A stretch of 64,000 bases of DNA from Sebaldella termitidis ATCC 33386 (GCF_000024405.1 NC_013517.1:1488001-1552000), one strand, 5' to 3'. Positions 25,727-35,030 are shown, counted from the first letter of the stretch. Notes: a model not told the origin generated them from the sequence alone. Program-made: numbers and translations.

Positions 25727-26825
25727 TACTTTAAATAAAGTTTTTAACACTGCTTTCAATATAGCAAAAAATACTTTTGATCTTGAAAAAGATTTACAAT
25801 TGACCGTTTCTGGAAAACACGGAAGCGGTCATGTTTCTATGCCAGTAGTTGCTGATAATATAACTTTAAGTTATGAATGGCGAGGAGCACCGGGGAAATT
25901 AGATTTTAAAGTTTTAGTGCAGGAAGATAAACCCGGACAAGGGATAAATTATATAGTTGAGGGCGACCAAGTATCGCTTGTATACAAAGGTGAGAATATA
26001 TTTTTAGGATATGTATTCACAAGAAAAATAGATAAAAACAATATTATGCAAATAACTGCTTATGATCAGTTAAGATATTTAAAAAACAAGAATTACTATT
26101 ATTTTGAGAATGTAACGGCTACAGAGATAATAAAAAGAATTGCAGAAGATTTTCAACTTAAGATAGGAGAACTTGAGGACACTGTATATAAATTTGAGAG
26201 CAGGAGAGAGGACAATAAAACATTAATAGATATAATATTAACGGCTTTATCTCTGACAACACAAAATACAAAGAAAATGTATACCTTATATGATCAATAC
26301 GGGGAACTGACTCTTAAAGAAATGGAAAATATGAAAATAACTGATTTTATAATAGACGATCTATCTGCATCTGATTTTGACTATTCGTCCTCTATTGATA
26401 GTGATGTTTACAATCAAATAAAATTAACATATCCCAACAAGGAAACAAAGAAAAGAGAGAATTATATAGTATATGACAGCTCTAATATTGAACGCTGGGG
26501 GTTATTACAACTTTATGAAACTATAGATGAGAAAATAAACGGGAAAGAAAAAGCTGATAATCTTATAAAGCTTTATAATTCACCAAAACGTAAGTTTTCA
26601 ATAAAAAAGGCTTTCGGTGATATAAGAATAAAAGGTGGTTCTAGTTTTCTTGTAATGCTAAAAATGGGAGAGCTGGATATTAAAAATTACATGATTGTAG
26701 AATCAGTAAAACATACCTTTAAATTTGGGGAGTATTTTATGGACTTAAATTTAATAAAACATATAAAAGAAAAAGAAGAATCGGCAGCATATACAAGTAC
26801 GAGTAATACAGAGGTGATGACATGA
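25713..26825 (+). CDS. Baseplate hub protein, XkdQ/gpD type
   Basis: The 370-residue protein starts at a TTG with a GGGGGTG site inside the end of the previous gene. It shows the fold pattern of XkdQ and phage late control D proteins, related to T4 gp27: an N-terminal beta barrel (SLVYKGENIFLGYVFTRK), YDQLRYLKNKNYYYFENVTATEIIKRIAEDFQL, and a second barrel with GGSSFLVMLKMGELDIKNYMIVESVKHTFKFGEYFMDLNL. It forms the central hub. The TTG start is unusual but no other start codon nearby fits. Confidence 0.82.
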   Translation: MEINNTLNKVFNTAFNIAKNTFDLEKDLQLTVSGKHGSGHVSMPVVADNITLSYEWRGAPGKLDFKVLVQEDKPGQGINYIVEGDQVSLVYKGENIFLGYVFTRKIDKNNIMQITAYDQLRYLKNKNYYYFENVTATEIIKRIAEDFQLKIGELEDTVYKFESRREDNKTLIDIILTALSLTTQNTKKMYTLYDQYGELTLKEMENMKITDFIIDDLSASDFDYSSSIDSDVYNQIKLTYPNKETKKRENYIVYDSSNIERWGLLQLYETIDEKINGKEKADNLIKLYNSPKRKFSIKKAFGDIRIKGGSSFLVMLKMGELDIKNYMIVESVKHTFKFGEYFMDLNLIKHIKEKEESAAYTSTSNTEVMT

Positions 26826-27262
26826 GTAACAATTTAAGTACATTCTTGGAGCTAGTAAAAGGTACAGCCAAAGGGGTTGTGGATAACTCGGAACCCTCAG
26901 TGCTTGTTTTCGGAACAGTTGAAACAATAACGCCGTTGACGATCAGAGTGGATGCACAGACAGTTCTGCAAGAAAAAGAATTGATTTTGACACACCTTGT
27001 AAGAGATTATGAGGTGGATATAGAAGTTTCACACAGAACAATTAATGATGATATTTTAAACACTTTACACGATCACCTCGGAGTACCACAAAATAGTTTT
27101 GACTCACATCATTATCATGCGTATGAGGGGCGGAAGAAAATAAAAATATATCAAGGTTTAGTTATAGGTGAGGGGGTTGTGATGATAAAAGAGCAAGGAG
27201 GACAACGCCACATCGTATTAGATCGATTGGGTGATCCCATGACAAGTGGGGAGTGGTTTTAA
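26822..27262 (+). CDS. Baseplate protein, DUF2577/XkdR type
   Basis: This 146-residue protein overlaps the hub gene by four bases (ATGA). It has an OB-fold-like beginning (VLVFGTVETITPLTIRVDAQTVLQEKELILTHLVRDYEVD) and a loop insertion (residues 85-110, His-rich) before the second part (GEGVVMIKEQGGQRHIVLDRLG), matching DUF2577 of PBSX-like phages, a baseplate or spike-associated family. Confidence 0.8.
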   Translation: MSNNLSTFLELVKGTAKGVVDNSEPSVLVFGTVETITPLTIRVDAQTVLQEKELILTHLVRDYEVDIEVSHRTINDDILNTLHDHLGVPQNSFDSHHYHAYEGRKKIKIYQGLVIGEGVVMIKEQGGQRHIVLDRLGDPMTSGEWF

Positions 27263-27672
27263 TGGTACCTAAAAATTTTGTAAACATTCCTGATATAAAT
27301 ATTGTCACTATCCCCACTAAAACTTATAAGATGGAATTAGAGGAGAACAGCGACAGGATATCGGGTTTTACAGATGAACAGGAAGCAATGAAACAGGCAA
27401 TATATAAAATAATCAGGACAGAAAGGTACAAATACATAATTTATGACTGGAACTATGGCATTGAATTAGAAGATTTGTTTGGTATGCCTGTAAATTACTG
27501 CGTACCTGAGATAGAAAGACGAATAAGGGAAGCCTTGCTGCAGGATACTAGAATAAGTGAAGTGAACAATTTTGAATTTGATACAAGTAAAAAAGGTGTA
27601 GTATTAGTCAAATTTACTGCATACACGGAATTTGGAGAAATAAACATAATAGACGAGGAGGTGTCTATATAA
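27262..27672 (+). CDS. Baseplate wedge protein, DUF2634/XkdS type (gp25-like)
   Basis: ATG 27262 overlaps the previous stop (TAATG) with GGGGAG upstream and is preferred over a GTG at 27253. The 136-residue product has TYKMELEENSDRISGFTDEQEAMKQAIYKIIRTERYKYIIYDWNYGIELEDLFG, the DUF2634 signature related to T4 gp25. It is part of the baseplate wedge that triggers sheath contraction. It overlaps the baseplate J gene by one base. Confidence 0.88.
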   Translation: MVPKNFVNIPDINIVTIPTKTYKMELEENSDRISGFTDEQEAMKQAIYKIIRTERYKYIIYDWNYGIELEDLFGMPVNYCVPEIERRIREALLQDTRISEVNNFEFDTSKKGVVLVKFTAYTEFGEINIIDEEVSI

Positions 27673-28763
27673 TGTATGAAGATCAAACTTTTGAAAGAAT
27701 ATTAAGAAGAATATTAGGCAGAGCCCCCTCTGATGTGGATATAAGACAGGCAGCTATTATTTACGATGCTGTGGCACCTGCATCTATGGAGATTGAAAGC
27801 TTATATTTTGCTTTAGATATCATATTACAGGAAACTTTTGCGGATACGAATACAAGACCATATCTGATACGCCGATGTGCAGAGCGTGGAATAATACCTG
27901 ATCCTGCATTCAAGGCTGTGCTAAAGGGTAAGTTTAATATACAGGTTCCAATTGGTTCCCGGTTTAGCTTGGATGATTTGAACTATACAGTAATTAGTTA
28001 TATAGAGCAGGAAGTGCCGCCGACTGGAAATTATGTTTATCAAGTTGAGTGTGAAACACCGGGCATTATTGGTAACAGTAAATATGGGACTTTGATTCCC
28101 ATTCAATATATTAATGGATTAACATACGCTCAAATAACAGATCTATTAATACCCGGGGAAGATGAACAGAGTACGGAAAGCTTAAGACAAGAGTATTTTG
28201 ATAGCTTTAATATGGTCGCTTATGGCGGAAATATAGCGGACTATAAAAAGAAAGTTCTTGATATACCGGGTTTAGGAGCTGTAAAAGTAACCCCTGTATG
28301 GCAAGGTGGCGGAACAGTTAGGCTGACAATACTGGATGCGGAATATAATAAAGCAAGTAATACTTTAATAGAAACAGTTCAAACTTTAATAGATCCCACA
28401 CAGGATGCCAAAGGCTTAGGAATAGCACCAATTGGTCATATTGTTACAGTAGAGACTGCAGCAGATGTTGCTGTAAATATTTCTTTACATATAGACCTAG
28501 AAAGCGGCTTTGAGTGGGAACAAGTAAAAACACCTATTGAGGATGTTATAAAAGACTATCTGTTAGAATTACGGAAAACATGGGCGCCCAATGACAAACC
28601 AGTCAGTGATGACTTGATTGTAAGGGTTGCCAAAATAGAAGCGGCAATTTTAAATATTTCCGGAATAGTTGATGTATATAATACAGAAATAAACGGTACC
28701 GCAGGAAATTTAAACATAGGTACTTATGATATACCTGTGTTTGGGAGTGTGAACAGAGTATGA
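27672..28763 (+). CDS. Baseplate J-like protein, XkdT type
   Basis: This 363-residue protein is a baseplate J family member. It has TFERILRRILGRAPSDVDIRQAAIIYDAVAPASMEIESLYFALD, then the wedge core ETPGIIGNSKYGTLIPIQYINGLTYAQITD and EDEQSTESLRQEYFD. It builds the baseplate ring together with the gp25-like protein. It overlaps its neighbours on both sides by one and four bases. Confidence 0.92.
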   Translation: MYEDQTFERILRRILGRAPSDVDIRQAAIIYDAVAPASMEIESLYFALDIILQETFADTNTRPYLIRRCAERGIIPDPAFKAVLKGKFNIQVPIGSRFSLDDLNYTVISYIEQEVPPTGNYVYQVECETPGIIGNSKYGTLIPIQYINGLTYAQITDLLIPGEDEQSTESLRQEYFDSFNMVAYGGNIADYKKKVLDIPGLGAVKVTPVWQGGGTVRLTILDAEYNKASNTLIETVQTLIDPTQDAKGLGIAPIGHIVTVETAADVAVNISLHIDLESGFEWEQVKTPIEDVIKDYLLELRKTWAPNDKPVSDDLIVRVAKIEAAILNISGIVDVYNTEINGTAGNLNIGTYDIPVFGSVNRV

Positions 28764-29392
28764 TATTTGAAATGGAGCATATCGTAAAACTTATAGAATA
28801 CCTACCACAGTTCATGGCAGATCGTAAGGAGATGCAGGTAATAACATCGGCGGAGGAACCGGAGTTCACTTTATTCTGGGCGGTGCTGAAAAGGGTTATA
28901 AATAATCAATTCATTACAACCTGTGACGAGCAGGGAATAAGTAAGTTTGAAAAGATGCTGAAATTATATCCATACGAGTCTGATACACTGGAAATGCGTA
29001 TTGCTCGGGTATTGGTTGAATGGAATGCACAGCTACCTTACACGATGAGAAGTTTAAAACAAATGCTTGACGTATTGTGTGGAGCTGGAAATTATAGAGT
29101 TAAATTGAAAAATAATGAGTATGTGTTGGAGATCAACACATTTTTTTATGATTCAAAAATGCTGACACAACTAAATAAATTGCTCTTGAAAGTATTACCC
29201 GCAAATCTTGCTTATGATAGCACAAACTACATAGTAGAGGAAGCGAAACAAGATTATTATTTGGGTGCTGCAGCTATGTCAAGTATGCATTATGTGCTTT
29301 CAAGTGATTTTACAGGCAACTACGAATTATCTGGCAGCGGAAATTTAACAGGATCGATTATACAAGGAAAAAAATACGTTTTAGGAGGATGA
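28760..29392 (+). CDS. Tail protein, DUF2313/XkdU type
   Basis: The 210-residue protein has the DUF2313 pattern: an N-terminal helix IVKLIEYLPQFMADRKEMQVIT, FEKMLKLYPYESDTLEMRIARVLVEWNAQLPYT and a strand-rich end. The family connects the baseplate J ring to the fibres. Its last 40 residues (SSMHYVLSSDFTGNYELSGSGNLTGS) are Gly/Ser-rich and look like an adaptor for the fibre gene that follows one base later. Confidence 0.82.
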   Translation: MIFEMEHIVKLIEYLPQFMADRKEMQVITSAEEPEFTLFWAVLKRVINNQFITTCDEQGISKFEKMLKLYPYESDTLEMRIARVLVEWNAQLPYTMRSLKQMLDVLCGAGNYRVKLKNNEYVLEINTFFYDSKMLTQLNKLLLKVLPANLAYDSTNYIVEEAKQDYYLGAAAMSSMHYVLSSDFTGNYELSGSGNLTGSIIQGKKYVLGG

Positions 29393-29393
29393 G

Positions 29394-30212
29394 ATGGCAG
29401 TATTTACCAATACGATAATAACTAAAAAAGCTCATGCCCTTGTAGCTAAAGGAATGGCTGGGGAGCAGATTAATTTTACTAAAGTAAGGACAAGTGATTA
29501 TGATTATCCAAGCAGCACAAATTTTGAAAACCTGACTGTACTGGGAAGTATAAAACAAACAGTAGATATTAGTGCTGTTAACATAGAGAATGAAAGTACA
29601 GTAAGAGTAAAAGCAGCTATATTAAATACAGATGTTACAACAGGCTATTATGTCAAAAACATAGGGCTTTATGCAAATGATCCTGATGAGGGTGAAATAT
29701 TATTCAGCATCACTACAGCCACAACGGCAGACTTCATGCCTGCTTATAACGGTGTAAATACTTCTGTACTAACAGTAGATTTACTTACAACTGTAAGTAA
29801 TAGCGGGAATGTAAATTTAACTGTGAGTCCGGGCGGACTGGTTACAACTGAGATGATTGCGACAAAGACTCAGTATGGAATTGTGACTCTCAATATGGTT
29901 AGAGATGAAATAGAAAACTCATTTGAATTAAAAGCAAGTATTCCGGGGTATGAAAAAAGACCGAACGGGATAATGGAACAGTGGTTTTTAGCTCAAGCAC
30001 TCTCTTCAAATGGTGAAGCAGGAACAATTGTAAATTTCCCTTATCCTTATGAAAATTCTGTGTTGGATATACGTGGCGGAGATGGCGGGAGTGGGGCACA
30101 TTCTGTAGGAATAAGGATATTAAGCAAGACACAATGTATTGTTTGGGGGAAGCTTCCGGGTACTACAGGTTATATTGATACAACAGTAAGAATCTTTGTG
30201 AAAGGATATTAG
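29394..30212 (+). CDS. Tail fibre protein with gp53-like C-terminal domain
   Basis: The N-terminal 150 residues (ITKKAHALVAKGMAGEQINFTKVRTSD, TTGYYVKNIGLYANDPDEGEILFSIT) match the DUF3751-type attachment domain of phage tail fibres. The C-terminal part has a Gly/Pro-rich joint and ends in TTVRIFVKGY, as in gp53-like fibre tips (VWGKLPGTTGY). It is the likely receptor-binding protein and so a host-range determinant. At 272 residues it is a short fibre. Confidence 0.82.
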   Translation: MAVFTNTIITKKAHALVAKGMAGEQINFTKVRTSDYDYPSSTNFENLTVLGSIKQTVDISAVNIENESTVRVKAAILNTDVTTGYYVKNIGLYANDPDEGEILFSITTATTADFMPAYNGVNTSVLTVDLLTTVSNSGNVNLTVSPGGLVTTEMIATKTQYGIVTLNMVRDEIENSFELKASIPGYEKRPNGIMEQWFLAQALSSNGEAGTIVNFPYPYENSVLDIRGGDGGSGAHSVGIRILSKTQCIVWGKLPGTTGYIDTTVRIFVKGY

Positions 30213-30220
30213 GTGGAAAA

Positions 30221-30661
30221 ATGTATTTATTATTTAATAAGCAGGGTGAATTTTCAGGATTTTCATATGGAAATTTAACTGATAAAGAGAAAAAAGATGG
30301 TTTCAATATAAAAGAAATCACAGATGAGGAACATAAAACCTATATAGAAAAAACAAATATGAAAGGATATACTTACTATCTTGAAAATGATGAGGTAGTT
30401 GAGAGAAGTCCAAAGCCTGATTTGTTTCATATTTGGAATACAGAAAGTAAAGAATGGAATTATAAAAAAGAGTTAGAAATTTCAGTACTTGAAGAGGAAC
30501 TAGGAAGTTTGGAATTGGAAATAACTAATATACAAAAAGAAATAAAAAATCTTAAAGAAGCTGGAAAAACTTTTGCAGCAAAGAAGTTGGAAAAGGAAAA
30601 TATAGAACTCGATAAAACATATCAGGAAAAACTAAAGAGATATGAAGAATTGGAGGGCTAA
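30221..30661 (+). CDS. Tail fibre assembly-like protein with coiled-coil C terminus
   Basis: This 146-residue protein follows the fibre gene by eight bases. Its first part (YLLFNKQGEFSGFSYGNLTDKEKKDGFNIKEITDEEHKTYIE) has the feel of fibre chaperone or accessory proteins; the second part is a long charged coiled coil (residues 85-145). No exact family was recognised; the role is inferred from position between fibre and lysis genes. The start codon has TAGGTGG upstream. Confidence 0.55.
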   Translation: MYLLFNKQGEFSGFSYGNLTDKEKKDGFNIKEITDEEHKTYIEKTNMKGYTYYLENDEVVERSPKPDLFHIWNTESKEWNYKKELEISVLEEELGSLELEITNIQKEIKNLKEAGKTFAAKKLEKENIELDKTYQEKLKRYEELEG

Positions 30662-30665
30662 AAAT

Positions 30666-31223
30666 ATGAAATACAATGAAGTAAAGAAAAATCATTTACC
30701 AGTGAATAAGAAAAGAACTGGGAAGAAACTGGACTTTAAATGGATTACAGTGCATAACACAGGTAACCCAAAGAGTACGGCAGCAAATGAAAGGGCATGG
30801 CTTACTAATCCTGAAAATACAACATCTACAGGGTGGCATATAGTAGTAGATGGTAAGGAAGCAATAGAAGCTATACCGATTACCGAGATAGCTTATCACG
30901 CAGGCACATCTGAGGGGAACAGTACATCAATAGGCATAGAAATATGCGATAGTGCGGGACTTGCAGCAGAGAAAAATGCTATTGAACTAATTGCTAGTCT
31001 TTTGATAGAAAAGAACTGGGGAACGGATAAAGTCCGTACACATAAAAGTTGGTCTGGAAAGCAGTGCCCTCACATCATACTTCCAAGATGGGATCAGTTT
31101 GTAAAAGACATTGAAACAGAAGTAAAAAGACAGAAAGCTGGAAACAATGCTGTAGTGGAAGAAACTAAAACAATAGAATTATTCGATAAAACAGGTAAAT
31201 TATTAGGAAGTATAAAATTATAA
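30666..31223 (+). CDS. Endolysin: N-acetylmuramoyl-L-alanine amidase
   Basis: This 185-residue protein is an Amidase_2 (T7 lysozyme/PGRP-like) enzyme that cuts the bond between muramic acid and L-alanine in peptidoglycan. Zinc ligands are visible: His in TVHNTG (residue 30), and the H-S-W-S-G-K-x-C-P-H region near residue 130. AYHAGT and STSIGIEICDSAG are also typical. A C-terminal extension after residue 160 may bind cell wall. The ATG at 30666 has GGAGGG upstream. It is the lysis enzyme of the phage. Confidence 0.92.
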   Translation: MKYNEVKKNHLPVNKKRTGKKLDFKWITVHNTGNPKSTAANERAWLTNPENTTSTGWHIVVDGKEAIEAIPITEIAYHAGTSEGNSTSIGIEICDSAGLAAEKNAIELIASLLIEKNWGTDKVRTHKSWSGKQCPHIILPRWDQFVKDIETEVKRQKAGNNAVVEETKTIELFDKTGKLLGSIKL

Positions 31224-31238
31224 GGAGAGTGAAAGAAT

Positions 31239-31562
31239 ATGACAGAAATGGCAATGAAAATATTTATAGTAGGAAAGATTAACGAGTGGATCAGAAAAAG
31301 AATACTTGAGGAGGAAATAATAAGCAGAGGAAAGGCAGGTATAGAAAAGCTGCAGAACGTTCTAGACAAACATGTATGGGAGAACATAGAAAAGTTTATA
31401 AAAGCTGCTAAAGCAAAAGATAATAAGCTTATACCGAACTTTATTGAAAATTTTACCGAAGATGTATTTGAAAAAGTATTCACCGAAATAAAAGGAATGC
31501 TGGACTTGAACGAGTTACTGGAAAGTATACTGAAAGAGGAAAAGAAAGCAATAAAAATTTAA
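31239..31562 (+). CDS. Phage late protein of unknown function, lysis region
   Basis: This 107-residue protein lies behind the endolysin with a AAGGAGAG site. It is helical and charged without a clear membrane segment (KIFIVGKINEWIRKRILEEEIISRGKAGIEKLQNVLD). No family was recognised. Position suggests a lysis accessory or a structural protein, but there is no direct evidence. Confidence 0.55.
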   Translation: MTEMAMKIFIVGKINEWIRKRILEEEIISRGKAGIEKLQNVLDKHVWENIEKFIKAAKAKDNKLIPNFIENFTEDVFEKVFTEIKGMLDLNELLESILKEEKKAIKI

Positions 31563-31577
31563 GATCAGGAGAAGTAA

Positions 31578-32126
31578 ATGGACATTCTTACAATAATAAA
31601 TAAAATTGCAGAATTAGGGCTACTGGTAGTCTTGTCTAGTGTATCAGTATGGAATCAAATTAATATGTATAAAAGAATGAATTCCGATGCGACCAACAGG
31701 GATATATTAGAAGCATTAAAACAATTCCAAAAAGGGCACCTAATGTCGGCAGGATTAAAAATCATAGTGCCTTACTTTATTCAAGGATCCCGGTGGAAAA
31801 TAGAAAATACCTTGCGGGACATTATAAATGTCAATAACATAAGTGCAAATTATAATGATGTGAAAACCAAAATAGCGCTATGTTATTCTAAAGAAAGAAA
31901 TAAATTAAAAAATATTCTGGAAGTATCTGCAGATAATGCATATAAATACATAATAATTAAAAGTGTATATGATAATTTACAAATAAATGAAAATGCAATA
32001 AACTCAATATTTGAGGATATAAAAGAAGAAACAAAAGAAAATTATCATAAATATAAAGAAAAAATAAAACTTGAGATGAATCAATTTGAAGAAAATGCAG
32101 TATCTCAAGTGAATGATATATTATAA
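31578..32126 (+). CDS. Candidate lysis protein with N-terminal membrane segment
   Basis: This 182-residue protein is the last gene before the prophage terminator. Residues 6-27 (INKIAELGLLVVLSSVSVWNQI) form one probable membrane helix; the rest is long charged helices. One N-terminal anchor and a helical domain could suit a holin partner or spanin-like protein, yet typical holin hairpins are absent. No other holin candidate lies nearby, so it is the best candidate, with low certainty about mechanism. GATCAGGAGAAG precedes the start. Confidence 0.5.
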   Translation: MDILTIINKIAELGLLVVLSSVSVWNQINMYKRMNSDATNRDILEALKQFQKGHLMSAGLKIIVPYFIQGSRWKIENTLRDIINVNNISANYNDVKTKIALCYSKERNKLKNILEVSADNAYKYIIIKSVYDNLQINENAINSIFEDIKEETKENYHKYKEKIKLEMNQFEENAVSQVNDIL

Positions 32127-32135
32127 ATAAAAACG

Positions 32136-32167
32136 CCCTCTGGAATTTTTCGGAGGGTTCTTTTTTT
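32136..32167 (+). terminator. Intrinsic terminator closing the prophage late operon
   Basis: CCCTC-loop-GAGGG is followed by TT-C-TTTTTTT. It ends the long late transcript. Between it and the sugar kinase gene lies about 140 bp of very AT-rich DNA, where GTAAAATATTA occurs twice (32191-32201 and 32270-32280). The prophage edge is probably in this stretch, but no attachment core can be fixed without the left end. Confidence 0.75.
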
Positions 32168-32306
32168 ATTTGGTTAAATATTATATAATAGTAAAATATT
32201 ACGCAATATACACACAATATACAAAAATACACTCAATGCACTATTAATAGGGCTTAGAAATATAATAAGGTAAAATATTATAAAAAATGATTATCTGAGG
32301 TGGAGA

Positions 32307-33245
32307 ATGCTTTATACAATAACATTAAATCCGGCAGTTGATAAGGTAATAGAAATTGCGGGAACTCTTGAAAGAGAGCAGAATAACAAAATAAAAAAAG
32401 TGCTTTATGATATCGGAGGAAAAGGATGTCATGTATCAGCAGTATTTTCTGCACTGGGGCTTCCTAATATTGCTACTGGATTTACTGGCGGGAGAAATGG
32501 TATAAAGCTTGTGGAATTAATGGAGGAAAAGAATATTAAATGTGAATTTATAAACGCAGGCAGTACAAATACCAGAGAATGTACCATTCTAGTAGATGAA
32601 TCTAATCTCGGCAGCTACATGATTACAGAATCTGGGGAGCTTCCTGATGAGAAAGCATACAGTGAACTGATTCTGAAAATACAGAAAGAGATAAATGAGG
32701 ACGATATAGCAGCATTATCAGGATCACCGGCAACAGGCTTTCCGAAAGAAAAATACTGTGAAATAGTGAAAACGCTGAAAAATACCGGGGCTAAGATATT
32801 TATAGATGCAAGAGACGAATATTTGAAGGAGGTAATAAATCTGGAGCCTTTTTTTATAAAACCAAATAAGTATGAATTTCAGGTATTAACAGGGAAAAAA
32901 CTTGAAAAAACAGACGATTTTATAGAGGAAATACAAAGGCTTAATGAAAAAATAGAGATAGTAGCAGTGTCTCTCGGGGAGGAAGGAAGCATAGTAGGGG
33001 TAAAAGACAGGGGAGTATACGGATTTACTCCACCAAAGATAGATGTAGTAAGTGAAACAGGCTGCGGGGATATATTCGTAGGCGGTGTAATTTCAAAATA
33101 TTATCTGAAAAAAGACATAGAGGAAATTTTTAGATTTGCCACAGCGATAAGTGCATCTAAAGCAGCACATTTTTTAAGCTCGGATTTTTCACTGGAGCAG
33201 ACCAGTAAACTCCTGCCTCTGGTAAAAATAAAAAAATATAAGTAA
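32307..33245 (+). CDS. 1-phosphofructokinase family sugar-phosphate kinase
   Basis: This 312-residue PfkB/ribokinase-type enzyme opens with TITLNPAVDKVIEI, typical of FruK and LacC. It has the GGKGCHVS substrate loop and the C-terminal ETGCGDIFVGG motif with the catalytic Asp and anion hole. It should phosphorylate a sugar phosphate, most likely fructose 1-phosphate to the 1,6-bisphosphate; tagatose 6-phosphate is the other option. It starts behind TGAGGTGGAG. It would serve glycolysis downstream of a fructose-type PTS, and such a PTS lies on the other strand at 38,380-40,266. Confidence 0.85.
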   Translation: MLYTITLNPAVDKVIEIAGTLEREQNNKIKKVLYDIGGKGCHVSAVFSALGLPNIATGFTGGRNGIKLVELMEEKNIKCEFINAGSTNTRECTILVDESNLGSYMITESGELPDEKAYSELILKIQKEINEDDIAALSGSPATGFPKEKYCEIVKTLKNTGAKIFIDARDEYLKEVINLEPFFIKPNKYEFQVLTGKKLEKTDDFIEEIQRLNEKIEIVAVSLGEEGSIVGVKDRGVYGFTPPKIDVVSETGCGDIFVGGVISKYYLKKDIEEIFRFATAISASKAAHFLSSDFSLEQTSKLLPLVKIKKYK

Positions 33246-33343
33246 AGCAGAAAATAAATAATACATAATAACTGTATTTTCAGCTTATGTCCAAATACTT
33301 CAAAAAATTTGAAATAAATAAGCCTTTAAAAAACACAGGGAAA

Positions 33344-33354
33344 AATGCTATAAT
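33344..33354 (+). promoter_or_regulatory. Extended -10 promoter for the phosphohexomutase gene
   Basis: TGCTATAAT (33346-33354) is an extended -10 box 33 bases before the GTG start. A TTTAAA or TTAAAA box lies 17-18 bases upstream. It shows that the mutase can be transcribed separately from the kinase gene. Confidence 0.45.
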
Positions 33355-33386
33355 AAGACAAATATAAAAACACAGGAGGTTTAGGT

Positions 33387-34907
33387 GTGGAGAAAGTTTT
33401 AAGAAAATTACAAAGCGGTTCCGACATCAGAGGAATAGCTATTCAGCACGAGGACAAACAGGTGACTTTGAACAGAGAAACTGTAGCTGCATTGGCACAG
33501 GGATATGTGAATTATATAAGTAAAAAACTAGGTAAAAATCCTGAGGAAATAGCAGTTTCAGCCGGGACTGACCCGAGAATAACAGGAGGTAAGCTGCAAT
33601 GTGCCTTTATTGAAGAGCTGCTGGATGCGGGAATGACAGTTTATGATTTTGGTTTATCAACGACTCCGTCTATGTTTATGAGTACAATTTTTGAAAAGTA
33701 TAACTGTGATGCTGCTATTATGTTCACTGCAAGTCATCTTCCTTTTTATTATAACGGAATAAAATTCTTTACTAAAGAAGGCGGATTTGAGAAGGAAGAT
33801 ATCAAACAGGTTATAGAAAATTCGATAGATATTTTGAAAAATTCTACGGTTAAACAAACTAAAAAGGGAAAAATAGTTAAGACCACAATAATAAAAGATT
33901 ACTCTAAATTTTTAGTAGAAAAAATAAGAACAGAAGTAAATTCTAAAAAAAATTATGAAAAACCGCTTGAAGGACTGCATATAGTAGTAGATGCCGGAAA
34001 CGGAGCAGGAGGATTTTTTGCAGAGGAGGTTTTAGAAGTTCTTGGTGCTAAAACTGCAGGAAGTGCTTTTCTGAATCCTGACGGACTTTTTCCTAATCAT
34101 GTGCCTAATCCTGAAGACGAAACAGCAATGGGATTCCTGAAAAGAGCAGTTCTTAACAGTAAGGCAGATTTTGGTATAATATTTGATACAGATGTGGACA
34201 GAGCATCATGTGTGGATAAGAACGGAGAGGAAATAAACAGAAACAGATTAATCGCTTTATCTTCTGCAATAGTTCTTGAGCAGAATCCGGGAAGTACAAT
34301 AGTAACAGATTCCATTACTTCTGATGAATTAAATGAATTTATTACTAAGCTCGGCGGAAAACATTTCAGATATCAGAGAGGGTACAAGAATGTTATAAAT
34401 AAAGCAAAAGAACTAAATGAAAAAGGGATAGAGTGTCCTCTGGCTATAGAAACATCAGGACATGCAGCTTTTAAGGAAAATAATTTTCTTGACGACGGTG
34501 CTTATCTTACTGCCAAAATATTAATAACTCTGGCAAAGCTCCACGAAGAGAACAAGAATATAGAGGATCTTCTTGAAGGATATAAGGAACCGCTTGAATC
34601 AAAGGAGATACGTCTGAATGTAAATACACAGTCAATAAAAGAATATGCCGATAAAGTAATAAGCGAGCTTGAGCAGTTCGTGAAAGAGGAACCGGAATGG
34701 TCTCAGGTGGAAGAAAATTACGAGGGAATAAGAGTAAACTGCAAGGGCGGAGAAGGAAGCGGATGGTTTTTATTAAGATCATCTCTGCATGAACCGATAA
34801 TCTGTATAAATATGGAAGCAGATTATGCCGGAGGAGTGGAGAAAACAGAGAAGAAGCTTGCTGAATTTTTGAAAAAATACAGTGAAATAGATACTTCAGC
34901 TTTATAA
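33387..34907 (+). CDS. Phosphoglucomutase/phosphomannomutase
   Basis: The 506-residue enzyme belongs to the alpha-D-phosphohexomutase superfamily, which moves phosphate between C1 and C6 of hexoses. Its landmarks are in order: the catalytic phosphoserine loop MFTASHLPFYYNGIKFF, the metal loop DTDVDRAS, the sugar-binding loop IETSGHAAFKENNFLDDGAY, and the phosphate site GGEGSGWFLLRSSLHEP. The GTG start follows AGGAGG. Glucose versus mannose preference cannot be told. It links hexose phosphates to cell-wall and polysaccharide precursors. Confidence 0.9.
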   Translation: MEKVLRKLQSGSDIRGIAIQHEDKQVTLNRETVAALAQGYVNYISKKLGKNPEEIAVSAGTDPRITGGKLQCAFIEELLDAGMTVYDFGLSTTPSMFMSTIFEKYNCDAAIMFTASHLPFYYNGIKFFTKEGGFEKEDIKQVIENSIDILKNSTVKQTKKGKIVKTTIIKDYSKFLVEKIRTEVNSKKNYEKPLEGLHIVVDAGNGAGGFFAEEVLEVLGAKTAGSAFLNPDGLFPNHVPNPEDETAMGFLKRAVLNSKADFGIIFDTDVDRASCVDKNGEEINRNRLIALSSAIVLEQNPGSTIVTDSITSDELNEFITKLGGKHFRYQRGYKNVINKAKELNEKGIECPLAIETSGHAAFKENNFLDDGAYLTAKILITLAKLHEENKNIEDLLEGYKEPLESKEIRLNVNTQSIKEYADKVISELEQFVKEEPEWSQVEENYEGIRVNCKGGEGSGWFLLRSSLHEPIICINMEADYAGGVEKTEKKLAEFLKKYSEIDTSAL

Positions 34908-34935
34908 AAAATAAAATTTATTATAAGATAACAAT

Positions 34936-34970
34936 ACTGTCGGAATAACAGAATTCCGGCAGTATTTTTC
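34936..34970 (+). terminator. Intrinsic terminator after the phosphohexomutase
   Basis: ACTGTCGGAAT-loop-ATTCCGGCAGT is an 11-base stem with one G-T pair, followed by ATTTTTC. Confidence 0.8.
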
Positions 34971-35030
34971 AGGTGTTATTTTATGGGAGAATGATGAGAA
35001 TCAATTCTTTCTTTATCTGAATATAAATGT

